In this document: piece after piece, positions 30,400 through 43,489 of the stretch
How the letters are laid out: each line of letters opens with the position of its first letter
How positions within the stretch are numbered: position 1 is the stretch's first letter
Assembly (NCBI GenBank): GCA_021018995.1
Contig: CM037598.1
Span: 75,286,671 to 75,350,670, forward strand
Reading direction: 5' to 3'
From: Chloranthus sessilifolius
Taxonomy: Eukaryota; Streptophyta; Magnoliopsida; Chloranthales; Chloranthaceae
DNA: 64,000 nt
Position numbers and translations under genes: made by a program
Notes under the pieces: model-generated
The model's input: the letters and a program-made list of their open reading frames with translations, nothing else
Told to the model about the DNA's origin: nothing
Databases searched by the model: none

Positions 30400-31756
30400 A
30401 CCTTGGTTTCATTAGCAAGGTATCCTGCCACGTCGGTGGGTATCCCGTCATGTCGGTGGGGTATTCTATTCAAACCTTAAATAACAAAAATATTATGTGC
30501 TTTACATATAGTTATTCACCGTGTAAAAGTGCTACTTTATATTAGTTAGGCCTTATCAGTAGTTATCCAATCTTACTTACATCCCTGGGATGTCTAAATT
30601 GCTCGCATCACACTGATGCCTTTATCACTTTCTCATCCCCTAGGGATGTCTCATTCTCATTTACTCTCTTGGTGTCACACACACACCCTTTTTATAAATA
30701 TTTACACAGTTAAAATATTTTCAATTTGATTTCTATATCACTACATACATGCTCTTGCATTTAAAGTACATCTTCAAGGTGTTCCCTACCTCAGATCTCT
30801 GAAGGTCCAAGCATCAAGGTCCCACAGGGCTCCTTATGCTTGCTCTCACACGTACCACCTATGGTGCATCATAATACATGCAACATATCACTAAAGATGC
30901 AATAGAGAAGGTCTTAGACACCCTTCATGAACCCCAAGGTCTAATTAAGAAGTCAAGTGAAACTGTCAAAATCGATTAATCGAAATCCAAAATTGATTAA
31001 TTGATCCCAAATCGATTAATCGAAATCTAAAATCGATTAATCGATTTCCCAAATCGATTAGTCGATAACCCTAAGTCTTATTTATCCAGCCACTGGAGGT
31101 ACTCAGTCGATTAGTCGATTTCTAAATCGATTAATTGACTTTCAAATTCGATTAATCGAACACGGGCATTCTTGCTTTTTCAACTTCTAGACTAAAATCG
31201 ATTAATCGATTTGGCCAGAACTCAACCCCTTTTCGGGTTGTTCTTCTATGATTTTTAACTACCCTTGACTGAATTTAATTATCAAAACTATGCATTTAAT
31301 TTTTATAAAACTCACCTCAAATCAATCTCCTAAAGGATTGATAGGTTGGTTTAATGGCTAGGGTTTCGGCTCTTGCTTCAACGATCCTCCACGCGTTGAA
31401 TCCGACATTAAATGCTTGAAACTCTTCCTTCAATTGAACCACAATAACTCCTAACCATTACTCACCTTGGTTCTCTCTCTCTCTCTTTTTAACTCTCTTT
31501 CACCAACCAAACAAAAGGAACCTAGGTTATTAAAACCCTTATAAATTCTCTTAAGCTTCGGTGTTAAACACATACACCAGAGATAGGTGTATGTGGCCCT
31601 AAACTAACACCATACACTACACTTAGGTCACATTTACATCACATTAGTTCATCACTTCATGAGTCCACTGTTTGACTATCACTTAGTCAAACCTATAACC
31701 AGTCGGGCACGGATCCTGAGGTCATTGTTTAACACTCAATTTTTCGGGATATTACA
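30400..31756 (-). repeat. LTR of A2
   Basis: It is homologous to the A1 LTR from its first base (31756) onward. It contains the same palindrome cluster at 30965-31210 and the CACATACACCTATCTCTGG block. The two LTRs are well diverged, so the insertions are not recent sisters. Confidence 0.8.
30965..31215. repeat. TCGATTAATCGA palindrome cluster in the A2 LTR
   Basis: Five perfect CGATTAATCG palindromes and several variants (CGATTAGTCG, TGATTAATTG) occur within 250 bp. Confidence 0.9.
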
Positions 31757-32295
31757 TATTTTTTCATGATACTTACCCCTATGATTCCGCATCTTATATT
31801 TGTTTTTTACTTAACCCTATGATCCCGAACCTTTTTGCCTAGTCATTTGATTAGCCACACTTTACCTGCCTAAGCCGTTTGACGGACCTGCTTGATAAAT
31901 TAGATTTCAATTTCCGTCATTTACAACCTAAGCCGTTTGGCGGGCCTACTTCATAACTAAATTTAATTTTTCATCATTTACATTTTCTCCTAGTCACTTG
32001 ACTGGCTCGGTCATTTTCTTATTACTTGTCATATTTCACCTTTGAATGCCGGCCCATAGTGGCGACACGAGACTCGCATAGCTTGATTTGGACAGTGGCA
32101 AAGGCCCCATTTTTGAACTTAAGCAAACTTTCGTAAAATTGAAAATTAAAAATGAACCAAGGGACATAATAACTGAATTTTATCGCGACTCGGTTCCAAG
32201 TAAAGCGACAGCCCTAGCGGTGATGATCTCGAAAAGAATCACTCCATCCAGTATCTGAGAAGGTGCTCGCGCCGAAGGTATATCGGGTGGGTGAC

Positions 32296-34087
32296 TGATG
32301 TGATATTTTTAATTGTATGTTTTACTCGCAAGTGCACGAATCGGTTTGTATATAGTGGGTGCGGAGTACGAGATCGTTCCCACGAGGACTAATTTTGAAA
32401 GATCTAAAAGAGACAAGCAATTCTAGAAATCTACTACGATCTAACAGTATTCTACCAGTTTTATGATTTAAGCGGTTGATGAGATGGTAATTAATGACTA
32501 CAAACTAAAATTCAATTGATAATTCAAAAGGAAAGGTAAAGATGATGATAAAGATGAAGATACTAAATCCTCCCATCTTTGGTCCGTTCTTCCTATAATA
32601 TAAATCTAAGGATTAAATTATGAGATATTTCATTGGTAACAAACATCTTTTATGGAAGATCAATGGTCAACACCATAATAGGTTCCACGTTGCATCCCTG
32701 CAATCAGGACTTAGATGATTTTCATATATAGATCTGGGATCAAGGGCATGGCTAGGCACACATGATCTCAGGTTCAAATAAAAATCATCCCCAAAGTGGG
32801 TGAAAATTCCAACAAGAATACCACTTATAAATCTGAAATCAAGGGCATGGCTAGGCACACTTTATTCAGATTAGGGAGTATTTAAGATAAAATTACCATT
32901 ACAGATCCAAGATCCAGGGCATGGCTAGGCACACTCGATCCCGGAACATAATCGTAATTAGATCCACACGATGAAAGCAAAAAGACCATAACAATGATTG
33001 GGTAAAATTACCGTCACAGATTTGAGATCCCGGGCATGGCTAGGCACACGCGATCCCGGTTAGTGGCGGGGATTTCATCCGTACATGATAGCACAACAAC
33101 CATAAAATAAAATCTCATATTTTAATCCTAAATTTATATTATTAAAAGTACATCCCTCGGATGGGAATCATTAGATCCCCATCCCTATAAATTTAGCCAC
33201 ACATATTGTAATTAAATGACATAAATAAATAAAGACGGGAAAATAACATTAATTTAATAAATTAAAATTACCTCAACTTCAAAAGAACTTACTTTGATCC
33301 AAAAGTACGATGATCTTCAGAAACGAAATTAATGCAGGAATAAACTTTGAACACAATTTATAAACTGAAGGGATGAGTACTGAAAAATTAAAGGAACAAA
33401 GCTCTAAAAAAGGAATAATAAAACTTTCCTATTTCTATGTCTAACTATGAAAAATAAAGGCTAAAAACTAAAAACTCTAAAACTAAAATTAATTCTCTAA
33501 AAAAAACTCTCCTTCTAATCCTCTTCTCCGAAGTGTTTGAGTCGCTTTAAATAGACCCTCGTCGCGGAAGTCTCCCAAGCCAAAATTTTAGGGTCGATGC
33601 ATCGAGCCGCCAAAAAGTCCCAAAAATTTGCTTTACAGTGTCAGTTTCGTGTCAGACTCTGACTCATCCTCGATTAATCGACCTATAGGGTCGATGCATC
33701 GACCCCAAAAATCCGTGAAATTCAGCACTTTCTTTGTATCAGACACTACTTCAGTATTTCAGCCATAACTTTCTGTCCTGAACTCGGATTGAGGCGATTC
33801 CTACGCCGTTGGAAAGCGGACGAAAAGATCTACAACTTTCATGTTTTGACAATTTCATAAGGCAGCCGTCTTGAAGGTCCAAAGTTAGCCGCAAGTCGCA
33901 TCAAGTTCTCGATTACCCAAAGTGCAGTGTTTTGACATTATATTCTGAATTCTTGGGCTGTTTTCTATACTTGGCTTGTATTTACCTGAAACACTTCAAA
34001 TCTAATCATTCTCATTAGATAGCCTTCATCGGACAGCTAAATATAGGTATTTAGGGGTGAAATATCATCATTTTTCAGTACTCATCA
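32296..34087 (-). repeat. 3' LTR of element B
   Basis: It starts TGATGTGATATTTTTAATTG and ends GTACTCATCA on the plus strand. It contains the four-unit GGGCATGGCTAGGCACAC array at 32727-33062 and TCGA palindromes at 33595-33705. Confidence 0.95.
32727..33062. repeat. Four-unit GGGCATGGCTAGGCACAC array in the 3' LTR of B
   Basis: The core occurs four times at intervals of about 70-110 bp, each preceded by an AGATC- or AAATC-like word and usually followed by GATC. All four cores carry CTAGG. Confidence 0.9.
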
Positions 34088-34100
34088 TACCCCCAAACCT
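34088..34100 (-). other. Polypurine tract of element B
   Basis: On the minus strand AGGTTTGGGGGTAT lies directly before the TGATGAG start of the 3' LTR. An identical 14-bp word recurs at 35837-35850. Confidence 0.8.
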
Positions 34101-36159
34101 ACACTTTGCTAGTCCTCGAGCAAAGCAAACTAAAGAAAATAAATGCCACTTTCGTAGGGAACACGATTGCACTTAGCATGTGCAACAAACCTTTAAACCC
34201 CTAGGTGATCCTAGTGGAGGAGTTGTGTCTCCTGAGGATTTACAGTGAAGTTACCCACAAACTTCAATATATTTATGAAATCATCGATAAAATTGAGTTT
34301 TCAAAACATGATTTTGATAACATATATACTATTCAAAAACAAAAATCATTAATCAATTCAACATGCGAATTCTCAATTTTAAATAACAATGTTATACTAA
34401 TCATACTAATATCCATGCAAATTAGTCTAATGCTCAAATCGTTAGATAGCTCATCCATTCATGCCTAAACATGAAGTGTGTGCATAACCAAACCAAAATT
34501 CATTCATCTCAGAACTAGTTCAAATGGAAAACCGTTGGATCTGTTGTTTTGACTCAATCCTCACTTTAGGTATACTCTCAAAATATACAGACACCGATAG
34601 TGGATAGTTTTTGCACATATGTGAGAGGTCAATACAAAGCAAATAAAAAGGTCTCACATGATAAATGAAACACGATGCAATCAATGAACAAAAATAAATC
34701 TCATAAGAAGATACTTGTATATCCTAAGCCTGTCATATCAAGTGTCATAAGTATCACATATTTTCTCTCCACAAGGCAGTTACTAATGCAAGATCAGATC
34801 ATGAAGGTCTTTTTAGGGTTGTAATGGGGCTCAGGAAAGGGTAAGAAAGAATTGGAAGTTGGGATTCAAAGTTTCTGAGAAATTGGAAAAGAAACTCCTT
34901 TTTGATTTTTTCTATTTCTCTTCTTTTTCTTTTCTAATCTCTCACTATTTTTCTCAACTTTCTTTTTCTCTTCCTTTTTCTTGAAGCACCTCATATTTTT
35001 CATTATTTTTCACAATTTTCTTTTTCTCCCCCCCTTTTTTTCTTTTTATTTTTGCCATACACTCTCAGTAAACACCACAACTCAGTATCTCTCCACTTAC
35101 TCTCTTTTCGTTCACTCTCATCCCTCGTTCCTAATTTCTCAGAAATAAGAAGGGTAAACCTGAATTTTCAGAAATGGTGAAGGATTAAAGGTTAACGTGG
35201 CTTATCAAAGAATGTATAAAGGTAAATTTTTCCAATAGGCTCAAAGGGGTACTAGAAAGATAAATTTATTTGAGGTGGGGCATTTTAAGCACAAACGAGC
35301 CAAAGATGGCCTTCAATCATGTCCTTAAAAGATAGTAACTTTGCCTATTTGTCTTGAGTAGATATACAGTACATTCTAACATAATGATATGAATTTGATT
35401 TCATGCAAAGTCACAAGTCAAAATGAAGTGTATGAGATTATGCAAAATAAGTCGTATTCAAAGAAAACTCCGAGTTTATATATTCACTCATCAATGACGG
35501 GAAATTAGCTCTAAAGCTCACTGGGTTTAGTCTCCACTGAGAGCCTAAGATTCAACATTCAAAACAGTTCATCGATTTCTAAGTCTTAGCTTGGTATCAG
35601 TGTAAAAATTCTAAGCATGAATATCAAAATTATCCACAACATATCACATTCAGCTTCATCATCTTAGATACAAGTAATCAAAATATGACACTATTATTCT
35701 CAAAATTAAATTCACATGCATCATCAACTAAAGTTTGAAAACAATCGTAAAATAATGTGTATGATGACTTCAAAATTAATTTTTTTTTTTTTTTTTTCTT
35801 CAGATAAAACATATAAATGACGCAAAATAATCAACCATACCCCCAAACCTAAAGATGACAATGTCCGCATTGACTGAAAGAAGTAGCGCACCCCCAATCC
35901 TGTTTGAAAAAAATACCTCAACACAAAGATCAGGTGCAGAGAATATGTGCATCAAATTGGAACATGACAAAAAAAATATATTGAAGGGAATATGGTTACA
36001 CTATTGAGGGAATTAAAAACAATCTAAACTAAACTAAACAAAACAAAACAAAAAGGAAGGAAGAAAAAAAAAAAAAAAAAAAAAACTAATGAATCCTAAA
36101 TCCTAAATCCTAAACTAAACATGAATCCAACTCTGTTAATCAGTGGCAGGCGGACCCAT
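34101..36159 (-). other. Non-coding 3' region of element B
   Basis: AT-rich sequence between the accessory ORF region and the polypurine tract. It contains a long purine-rich stretch on the minus strand (plus-strand pyrimidines, about 34885-35055), a second polypurine-like word at 35837-35850, and a poly-A run at 36065-36085. No coding region is supported. Confidence 0.6.
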
Positions 36160-36540
36160 CTACCTCGGATCACTTAAATTGATATTCTTAGGCACAGGGA
36201 ACAATTTCTCCCAAAGATCAAGGGGAAATTGATGAGGCACCGCCGATTGTATGGGTGGAGGTGTGGAGGCGAAAGTAGGAGATGAAGATGGGGGAGATGG
36301 TGATGGCATCACATCAATTATCTCGATATCAGTATTGATGCACGATGTAGGAGATTTGGAACGATTTACCTTCTTTCTAGATGGTTCTCCCCAATAAGGA
36401 ATGATCATCGGATCGAGGTCGATGATTTCAATATTATTGGACACAAAAGGGACCGTCCGATGAGAGCGGTTCTCCTGCTTTTTAGCAGTCTCCTCCATCT
36501 TTGATAATCGTGCTCTGGTGAGATATAATCTTCGTGCCAT
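36160..36540 (-). CDS. Short ORF of element B (126 codons), unknown function
   Basis: It starts MARRLYLTRARLSKMEE and is basic at the N-terminus, with two IIEIID/IEIIDVMP-like acidic-hydrophobic repeats (NNIEIIDLDPM and NTDIEIIDVMPS) and a Ser/Pro-rich C-terminal half. It lies downstream of the accessory ORF within the same element. I do not recognise it, and it may be a second accessory ORF or chance. Confidence 0.35.
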   Translation of the reverse strand: MARRLYLTRARLSKMEETAKKQENRSHRTVPFVSNNIEIIDLDPMIIPYWGEPSRKKVNRSKSPTSCINTDIEIIDVMPSPSPPSSSPTFASTPPPIQSAVPHQFPLDLWEKLFPVPKNINLSDPR

Positions 36541-36754
36541 GAAAATGATTGTGTAGAGTTAATGAAAAGTGAGCCTAAAGGTGAATATAAAGGGAAAAAA
36601 TATATAGAGTTGGAGTAGGAGTGGAAAGAGGTGTCCTGTAAAAAAGAAACAATGAAAAGTGGGGCAGTACGTCTAAGGGAGTCCACGGTCGTGAGAAAAG
36701 TGGCAAATTAGAGTCCCAATAGGAGTACCGTAAAAAAAAACCAAAAACGGTGGG

Positions 36755-36838
36755 GTCGATTAATCGATCCCTGAAGGTCGATGCATCGACCCTTTGGGGC
36801 TCGATTAATCGACATTGGGGTCGATGCATCGACTCCCC

Positions 36839-36878
<40 letters not shown>

Positions 36879-36935
36879 TATTTTTTCGCAAACATTGGGT
36901 CGATTAATCGAGTATAACCCTCGATTAATCGACAC
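36755..36935. repeat. TCGA palindrome and A/T-tract module in element B (downstream of accessory ORF)
   Basis: TCGATTAATCGA, TCGATGCATCGA, TCGATTAATCGA and TCGATGCATCGACTCCCC are followed by an A tract, (TA)n and a T tract (36838-36887), then two more TCGATTAATCGA copies. Confidence 0.9.
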
Positions 36936-37182
36936 CATCTTGGCAGAGAGTTGAAATTTTTTTAAAAAAATGGCATTCGAATGGTGTTGTTCAACTACTC
37001 TAAAGGCAACCGGTAATTTGCAAAATTTTGGCAATCCCACACAGATTAGAAAACACACTTTTTCATTGATAAATATGATGATTACAAGGACACTTCTGAT
37101 TTGACTCCTAAAATAAATAGCCTAAACAAAAGAAAGAAAAAAATAACACAAAACGAAAAATCCTAATCCTAGATTAATCAAA

Positions 37183-38296
37183 CTAATCATCTCCATCCTC
37201 CTCGGACTGGCGGGCCCTGGCGCGCATCTCATCATAACTATCAGGCCACATGCGCTGCCCGATCTGATGGAGGAAGGAACGATCATAGTGGCTACGGTGT
37301 AAGAGTACACCATGTTGTTGCTGCTGATCCTCTTGTAAAGAGGTAATTTGGGCTTGGAGCGAACCAAGCGACACACCCTCCTCGGGTCCTTGATCAGGTG
37401 CATGTTGGTCATCCCGACGACGGACGACGGCGTGGGGGAGCCGGTGGTGCATCGCCAGGGCATCGAGATATTTCCCAAGAGACGACATCGCGGTTCCATT
37501 GGGACGCACCATAACGATAGAATGCAAGGTCCCCGATATCATCATCCCGGTAGAACGGGAAACGAAGGAAATTAAGCAACTTCATAACATAATGGGGGAA
37601 GTAGACCAACGGGGCTTCACCAGTTGTAGGTTTAGTGAGTTCGTCATGGCATCGCCACATGCCATCATGAATAATCCTGGGCACGTTGATTCATGAATTG
37701 CGGTGGGCCCCATAAAGTGCTTGAACCCGATCACCGGTGCGCTCAGAAACGTGGCCACGGGGGCAGAGATTGCTACTGACCACACTATCCCAAAACAAAA
37801 GCGGGCGCGGCAACGCCGATCGCCTAGTGGCGATCCCAGAAGAAAATATGCCGCGGCACATCTCGTTGATTATATCCTCCTGAGACTCGTCGAGTTCCTC
37901 ACCCAAAGTGTGATTGTGAGGGCGCTCGCACGAAACATTAAAGGCCTCCGCAATGGTGTGTGGATAAATCGGGCGCGACCACCCATCAATTGAAACAGTG
38001 AAGTGGGCGGCGACTTGATTCTCGACAGAGGCGGGCACCCATGCCATGTTCTGATAGAATAACCGAACAACGCGTTCGGACACTTTGATCACGGGTGGAG
38101 TGAGGAGAAAATGGGCATTGAGAGCCATCGCATAGGCGAGGGAAACGGTGCAGATATGCAGTGCTTGAAAAGCCGCGAGATCAAAAACATATTCGGAACA
38201 CAGGTCGCGGGTCGCGAAGCGACCACTTGGCTGATCACGTGGATGACCAGCAGGGCGTTGTACAAGTCTTTGCGGCGCGGCAGAGGTCGAAGCCAT
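37183..38296 (-). pseudogene. Accessory ORF of element B, 'putative plant transposon protein' type, env-like position
   Basis: The first open part (38296-37691) has a Ser/Ala/Pro head, then a domain with RVVRLFYQNM, HFTVSIDGWSRPIYP and AEAFNVSCERP. RVVRLFYQ corresponds to RLVRLFYQ in the A1 ORF. Coding signal continues to about 37183 (HYVMKLLNFLRFPFYRDDD, a Pro/Arg-rich linker, then SLQAQITSLQEDQQQQH, a helical Gln-rich tail). It resembles the plant PF20167-like family from memory. Position between integrase and the 3' LTR is where Athila elements keep an env-like gene, but no signal peptide or membrane segment is visible here. It is a fossil with a small number of breaks. Confidence 0.6.
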
Positions 38297-38900
38297 GATT
38301 GCACTGTCGGAATGTCGGAGGCAGTCAGAAAAACAAACTCAATCAAAATCGTAGTGAGACTGCTCCATTTAAATAGGCGCAAAGGCGTCGTCTCGGGACG
38401 GACACACCACTAAATAATCGATTAATCGACCAAAGAGTCGATTAATCGACTCTATTGAAAACAGGCACGTCATAAATCCCGACGTATCGAAACACGCAAC
38501 GTCTTTAAGTGAAAAGACGCAACGGCCAAAAGTGGAAAAGTTGATTAATCGACGTACTTCCTCGATTAATCGACATTAATCGAGGCAGATAAAAACCAAA
38601 AACGCATGTCCCGAAATAAAAGTCGATTAATCGACCCATAAAGAGTCGATTAATCGACACCAAATAAAAATAAAAACGGACAGATTTTCAAAACATCACG
38701 ATTTTCAAAATAGCAGTCGATGCATCGACTCAAGGAGTCGATTAATCGACTAAAGAAAAAGTCAAAAGCCGTCATAAATGCAGTCTCCTTGAAAAAGGAG
38801 ACTCCATAAATCTTGTCGATTAATCGACCATGGGAAGGTCGATGCATCGACCCAGGGTGGGTCGATGAATCGACAGAGGGGGTCGATGCATCGACTCCCT
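38297..38900 (-). promoter_or_regulatory. Putative promoter region of the B accessory ORF with palindrome array
   Basis: On the minus strand a TATTTAAATG TATA-like box lies at about 38370, some 75 bp before the ATG at 38296. Upstream (38415-38900) are about eight TCGATTAATCGA and three TCGATGCATCGA copies. The arrangement is the same as upstream of the A1 accessory ORF. Promoter activity is inference. Confidence 0.4.
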
Positions 38901-38943
<43 letters not shown>

Positions 38944-38946
38944 TTT
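38415..38946. repeat. Large TCGA palindrome array and AT tract in element B
   Basis: The pairs are separated by 15-60 bp. The block ends with TCGATGCATCGACTCCC, then (AT)n at 38904-38935 and a T run to 38946. Confidence 0.92.
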
Positions 38947-39036
38947 ACACAAAACAAAACCAAACGGAAAGTACACACTTGGGTTACCTCCCAATGAGCG
39001 CTAGTTTAAAGTCGATAGCTCGACCGTGGGAATCGC

Positions 39037-40321
39037 TCAGTCAGGGTGAGCCAGTGGCTCACTTAAAGAAAGAGTGTCAGAGAATGCAATCGCATTCTCA
39101 AGGAACGGTTTCAATCGCTGACCGTTAACTCGAAAAACATTCCCGTGTTTCGGGTTGATAATATCTACTGCCCCATTGGGGAGTATTCGAGAGATTTTGA
39201 AAGGACCATTCCAACGGGTTTTTAGTTTCCCTGGAAATAGATGAAGTCGGGAATTGTAGAGCAGAACCAGTTGACCAATAACGAACGATTTCCGCAGAAT
39301 AGATTGATCATGAACCCGTTTCATACGGTCCTTGTATGACGATACCATATGCATCAAGAGAGTTTCTTCTAATTCATTTATTTGGAAACCCCTTTGGGTA
39401 CCAGATTTTAGGAGATCGAAATTCAATGACTTAACGGCCTAAAATGCTCGATGTTCCAATTCAACCGGGAGGTGACTTCCTTTACCAAAGACCAACCGAT
39501 ACGACGACATGCCAATCGGAGTTTTAAATGCAGTTCTATACGCCCATAGAGCGTCATTCAACTTTAACGACCAGTCTTTACGGTTCGGATTGATTGTCTT
39601 TTCTAAAATCCGCTTAAGTTCCCGATTAGAGACTTCAACTTGGCCACTTGTCTGAGGATGGTAAGGTGTAGCAGCTTTATGTGTGACACCATATTTCTTC
39701 ATTAATTGGGTGAACACTTTATTGCAAAAGTGCTTTCCACCATCACTGACTATCGCCTTTGGAATGCCAAAACGTGAAAACACTTGATCCTTGAGAAATT
39801 TGATCACTACTCTATGATCATTAGATTTACATGCCATGGCCTCTACCCATTTCGAAACATAGTCAACACCGACAAGAATGAACGTATTTCCAAACGAATT
39901 CGGGAAAGGACCCATAATATCGATCCCCCAAACATCAAATAATTCAACTTCTAAAATTGGATTGAGCGGCATCATATTGCGCTTTGAGATTCGGCCCAGC
40001 ATTTGACAGTTGTGACAGGATTTGCAATGTTGATGACAATCCTTAAATATCGTCGGCCAGTAAAAACCACTTTGAAAGATCTTTGTCATTTTTGGAACTA
40101 AAGTGACCTCCACAAGCTAACTCATGACAGAACGAGATGATTCGTGGTTGCTCAGATTCAGGAATACATCTTCGTATGATTTGATCAGGACAGTATTTGA
40201 ATAAGTACGGATCTTCAAAAAAATAGTGTTTCACCCGAGCTAAGAAAATAGATTTCTCATTCTTCGACCAATGGTGAGGTAATCTAGAAAATTGACAAGA
40301 TCCGCATACCAAGGTGGGCAA
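39037..40321 (-). pseudogene. Integrase region of element B
   Basis: The minus strand shows the H2C2-type zinc-binding part ([11 protein letters not shown] ... CHNCQMLGR) at about 40120-39985. The catalytic core follows, with [25 protein letters not shown] and [12 protein letters not shown]. The C-terminal GPFKISRILPNGAVDI part closes near 39100. The order and motifs are those of Athila-lineage Gypsy integrases, and no chromodomain is seen. Fossil copy; a few breaks. Confidence 0.9.
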
Positions 40322-43300
40322 TCAATCTGAACAACTGCTCATCCGGAAGTGCTCCAAGATCTAACGGGCTCGTCAGTTTCTCAATAATTATTCGTGACAA
40401 GTGATCGCCACCACATTTTCTCGAACCTTTCTTGTCCTTGATCTCCAAATCAAACTCTTGCAACAACAAGATCCACCTAATTAAACGTGTTTTAGCTGCC
40501 TTTTCTTAGCGTAATGATAACGCAGAGCTGATCTGTGAATACCACAACTTTAGATCCTAATAAATAGGATCAAAATTTATCCAACGCGAAAACTACCGCC
40601 AAAAGTTCCTTTTCAGTGGTCGAGTAGTTCAACTGGGCATCATTGAGAGTGCGACTCGCATAGTAGATTACATGCGGTAATTTTTCTATTCGTTGCCCCA
40701 AAATAGCTCCAATTGCATAATCAGAGGCGTCGCACATAATTTCGAATGGGAACTCCCAGTTCAGAGATTGAATAATTGGAGCTTTTATCAATTCGGCCTT
40801 AATGGTTTCAAAGGCTCGCAAACATTTATCATCAAAGATGAATGGGGCATCTTTTAAAAGTAAGCTGCAGAGCGGTCGTGCTATCTTACTGAAATCTTTA
40901 ATAAAACGTCTGTAAAAACCGGCGTAGCCCAGAAATGATCTGATTTCCTTCACTGTCCTCGGTGGTGGTAGGTCGGCAATTAAATCAACTTTAGCCTTAT
41001 CGACCTCGATACCCTGGGACGATATGATGTGTCCCAAAAAATGCCATCTTTAACCATGAAGTGACATTTTTCCCAGTTAAGAACATGATTCTTCTCCTGG
41101 CATCGTGCAAGCACTAGCGACAAATGATTCAAACAGTCAGCAAAACTGTTTCCATGTATCGAGAAGTCGTCCATGAAGACTTCAAGGAATCGCTCGACCA
41201 TATCCAAAAAAATACTCAGCATACATCTTTGGAATGTAGCTGGTGCATTACAATGCCCAAACGGCATTCGTCGGTAGGAGAAAGTACCAAAAGGACATGT
41301 GAAAGTGGTTTTCTCCTGATCCTCCGGTGCAATGACTATTTGGTTATACCCGGAATAGCCATCGAGAAAGCAATAGTACTCATGCCCGGCCATTCTTTCT
41401 AACATCTGATCGATAAACGGAAGTGGAAAGTGATCTTTCCTCGTCATCAAATTTAACTTCCGATAATCAATGCACACTCTCCACCCTGTTTGGACCAATA
41501 TGTTTTCTTCATTCTTCACCACTGTGATTCCCGATTTCTTAGGGACCACTTGTGTGGGGCTGGCCCATTTACTGTCCGAGATGGGGTATATGATTCCAGA
41601 ATCTAAAAGTTTGATTACCTCATTTCGGACCACATCTTGCATTATAGGGTTCGGTCTCCTCTGTGGTTCTCTAGAAGGCTTATCATTGTCTTCCAAATGG
41701 ATTCGGTGCATACACACCGTTGGACTAATGCCTTTGATATCTCTTATCGACCAACCGAGGGAACTTTGGTGCTCTTTAAGTACATTCATGAGTTGGCCTT
41801 GCTGACTCGCATCCAGTGTTGATGATATTATAACGGGTTGAGTTTCATTCTCCCCCAGGTAGGCATACTTGAGATTTTTCGGAAGATGTTTAAGTTCTAA
41901 GGACACTTTCTCCTCCTCTTTCGGCTTTTCCTTGATTAATTCAATTTGAGTTCCACACTCTATTTCCTGTTCTTCACCCAGACGTGGTGTGGAGTCCAAC
42001 ATGTGATTTACTTCTTGGATTAGTTGATCCACATCGAAATTTTCTCCAAAATGCGCAAGACAAGCTGCTAAAGGATCTTCAGATTCAGATGCATGAAATA
42101 TTTCCTCTACAATTTCATCGAGTATGCATGCTTGTGCATGTTCATCATCCTCCATGGGCTGCTTGGCAATATTAAAAATGTTGAGTTCCACTGTCATATT
42201 CCCGAATGACAGATTCATGATCCCGTTTCGACAATTGATCAGCGCATTGGAGGTTGCAAGGAATGGTCTTCCTAGAATCACTGAAATATTATTCTTCAAA
42301 TTTGATGCCGGTTCAGTGTCTAGAACAACAAAATCTACAGGAAAGTAGAAAGAATCCACCTTGATGAGGACATCTTCCACAATTCCTCGAGGGATCTTTA
42401 CGGACCGATCAGCTAACTGAAGGGTCATCGCAGTGGTCTTAAGTTCTCCCAATTCGAGCTCCTTATACACAGAATAAGGCAACAAGTTGACACTTGCTCC
42501 TAAATCCAAAAGGGCCTGATCAATACGGTTATCGCCGATGATGATCGAGATTGTAGGACAACCTGGGTCCTTGTATTTAATTGGGAGCTTTGCTTTTGAA
42601 CTAACCAGCTTGGCTAAGAAAGCCTTTTTCGGAATATTGGTCTTTCTTTTGATTGTGACCAATTCTTTCAAAAATTTAGCATAAGCAGGTACTTGACAGA
42701 TGGCATCCAGAAAGGGAATATTAATTTTTAATTGCTTGAAAATCTCATTTATTCCTTCCACATCGCGATTTCTCAGTGATGCCATCAATCTTTGCGGGTA
42801 CGGTGCTTTCGGAACAAAACTTTTCTTCTGTTCACTCTCGTCATCTAATATTTCTTTTGCTTGTACTTTGTCATCAATTTCTTTTCTCTTTTCAGATTGC
42901 TTCTCTCTATTAGACTCTTCCTCCTCCTCTGGCAACACTACTTTGTTATCGACCTGCTTTCCAGATCTCAACGTTGTGATTGCCCGAATTTGTTGTTGAT
43001 TCTCCTCTTGTGTTGAAGTTGATGTTTGTTCAATAACCATTTGGCCCCTTGGGTTAGGAACATGTTGGCTTGGAAACGAACCTTTTTCTCTTTCACAGAG
43101 AAAGGATGCCAATTGCCCAATTTGGGTCTCTATTTTAGAGATTGAGGACGTGTGAGAATGAATGAGTTTCATCAGGTCCTCAGTAGAAGGAGTTTGTGTC
43201 TGAGGATGTTGGGCAGGATTTTCCTGTGGGTTGTTAAATCCAGGTGGTGGAAATGTCGACACAAAATTTTGTTGTAGTTGGTTTTGATAACCTCCCATTG

Positions 43301-43328
43301 GCTGCGTAAACTGAAAATTCTGGTTCAT
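40284..43328 (-). pseudogene. Gag end, protease, reverse transcriptase and RNase H of element B
   Basis: A long open stretch (43328-40980, 782 codons) starts in the Gln/Asn/Pro-rich end of Gag. It continues through a retroviral-type protease with LLDLGASVNLLPYSVYKEL (about 42510-42455) and then RT with GWRVCIDYRKLN, YSGYNQIVIAPEDQ and FMDDFSIHG (about 41520-41130). RNase H and connection signal follows at 41037-40284 (GFYRRFIKDFSKIARP, CDASDYAIGAILGQ, YSTTEKELLAVVFALDKF). The spacing is ordinary for Athila. Fossil copy; a few breaks. Confidence 0.92.
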
Positions 43329-43489
43329 TTGCCGTGGCTGCCCAACCTGATTTTGATTGTATTGAAATTGATTCGGGTTATTGAACCCTTGCTGCTGAAA
43401 TTGCCCTTGACCGTAGTTCTGCTGCGGTCCTTGATTGAAATTTTGTTGGGGGTAAAAGTTCGTCCCTCGCTTTCGGGCTGCATTCTTTG

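Larger units (their letters stand above)
27258..31756 (-). mobile_element. Broken Tekay/Del-type Gypsy element A2, one LTR present
   Basis: On the minus strand, an LTR starting TGTAATATCCCGAAAA at 31756 runs to about 30400. Gag follows at 30393-29480 (MQTVMSSRERDQPRGG... and the SGQAEPMAAKNWL, WWKSVSRT region), then a zinc-knuckle part at 29386-29126 (CAKCGKSHRTADC). Protease lies near 28800-28860 (DSGSTYSFVTPRF), reverse transcriptase at 28662-27930 ([29 protein letters not shown]), and RNase H/connection at 27866-27258. Integrase, chromodomain and the other LTR are absent. It is broken, with several breaks. Non-element AT-rich DNA with a short AT microsatellite lies at about 28880-29050 inside it. 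Confidence 0.9.

Noticed and set aside
32667-32858. Identical short frames in the two LTRs of element B (also 45300-45491)
   Set aside because: They are repeated only because the LTRs are repeated; they overlay the four-unit array and show no domain.
34880-35055. Long pyrimidine tract considered as an extra polypurine priming site of element B
   Set aside because: It is too long and irregular and not next to an LTR; low-complexity drift is enough.
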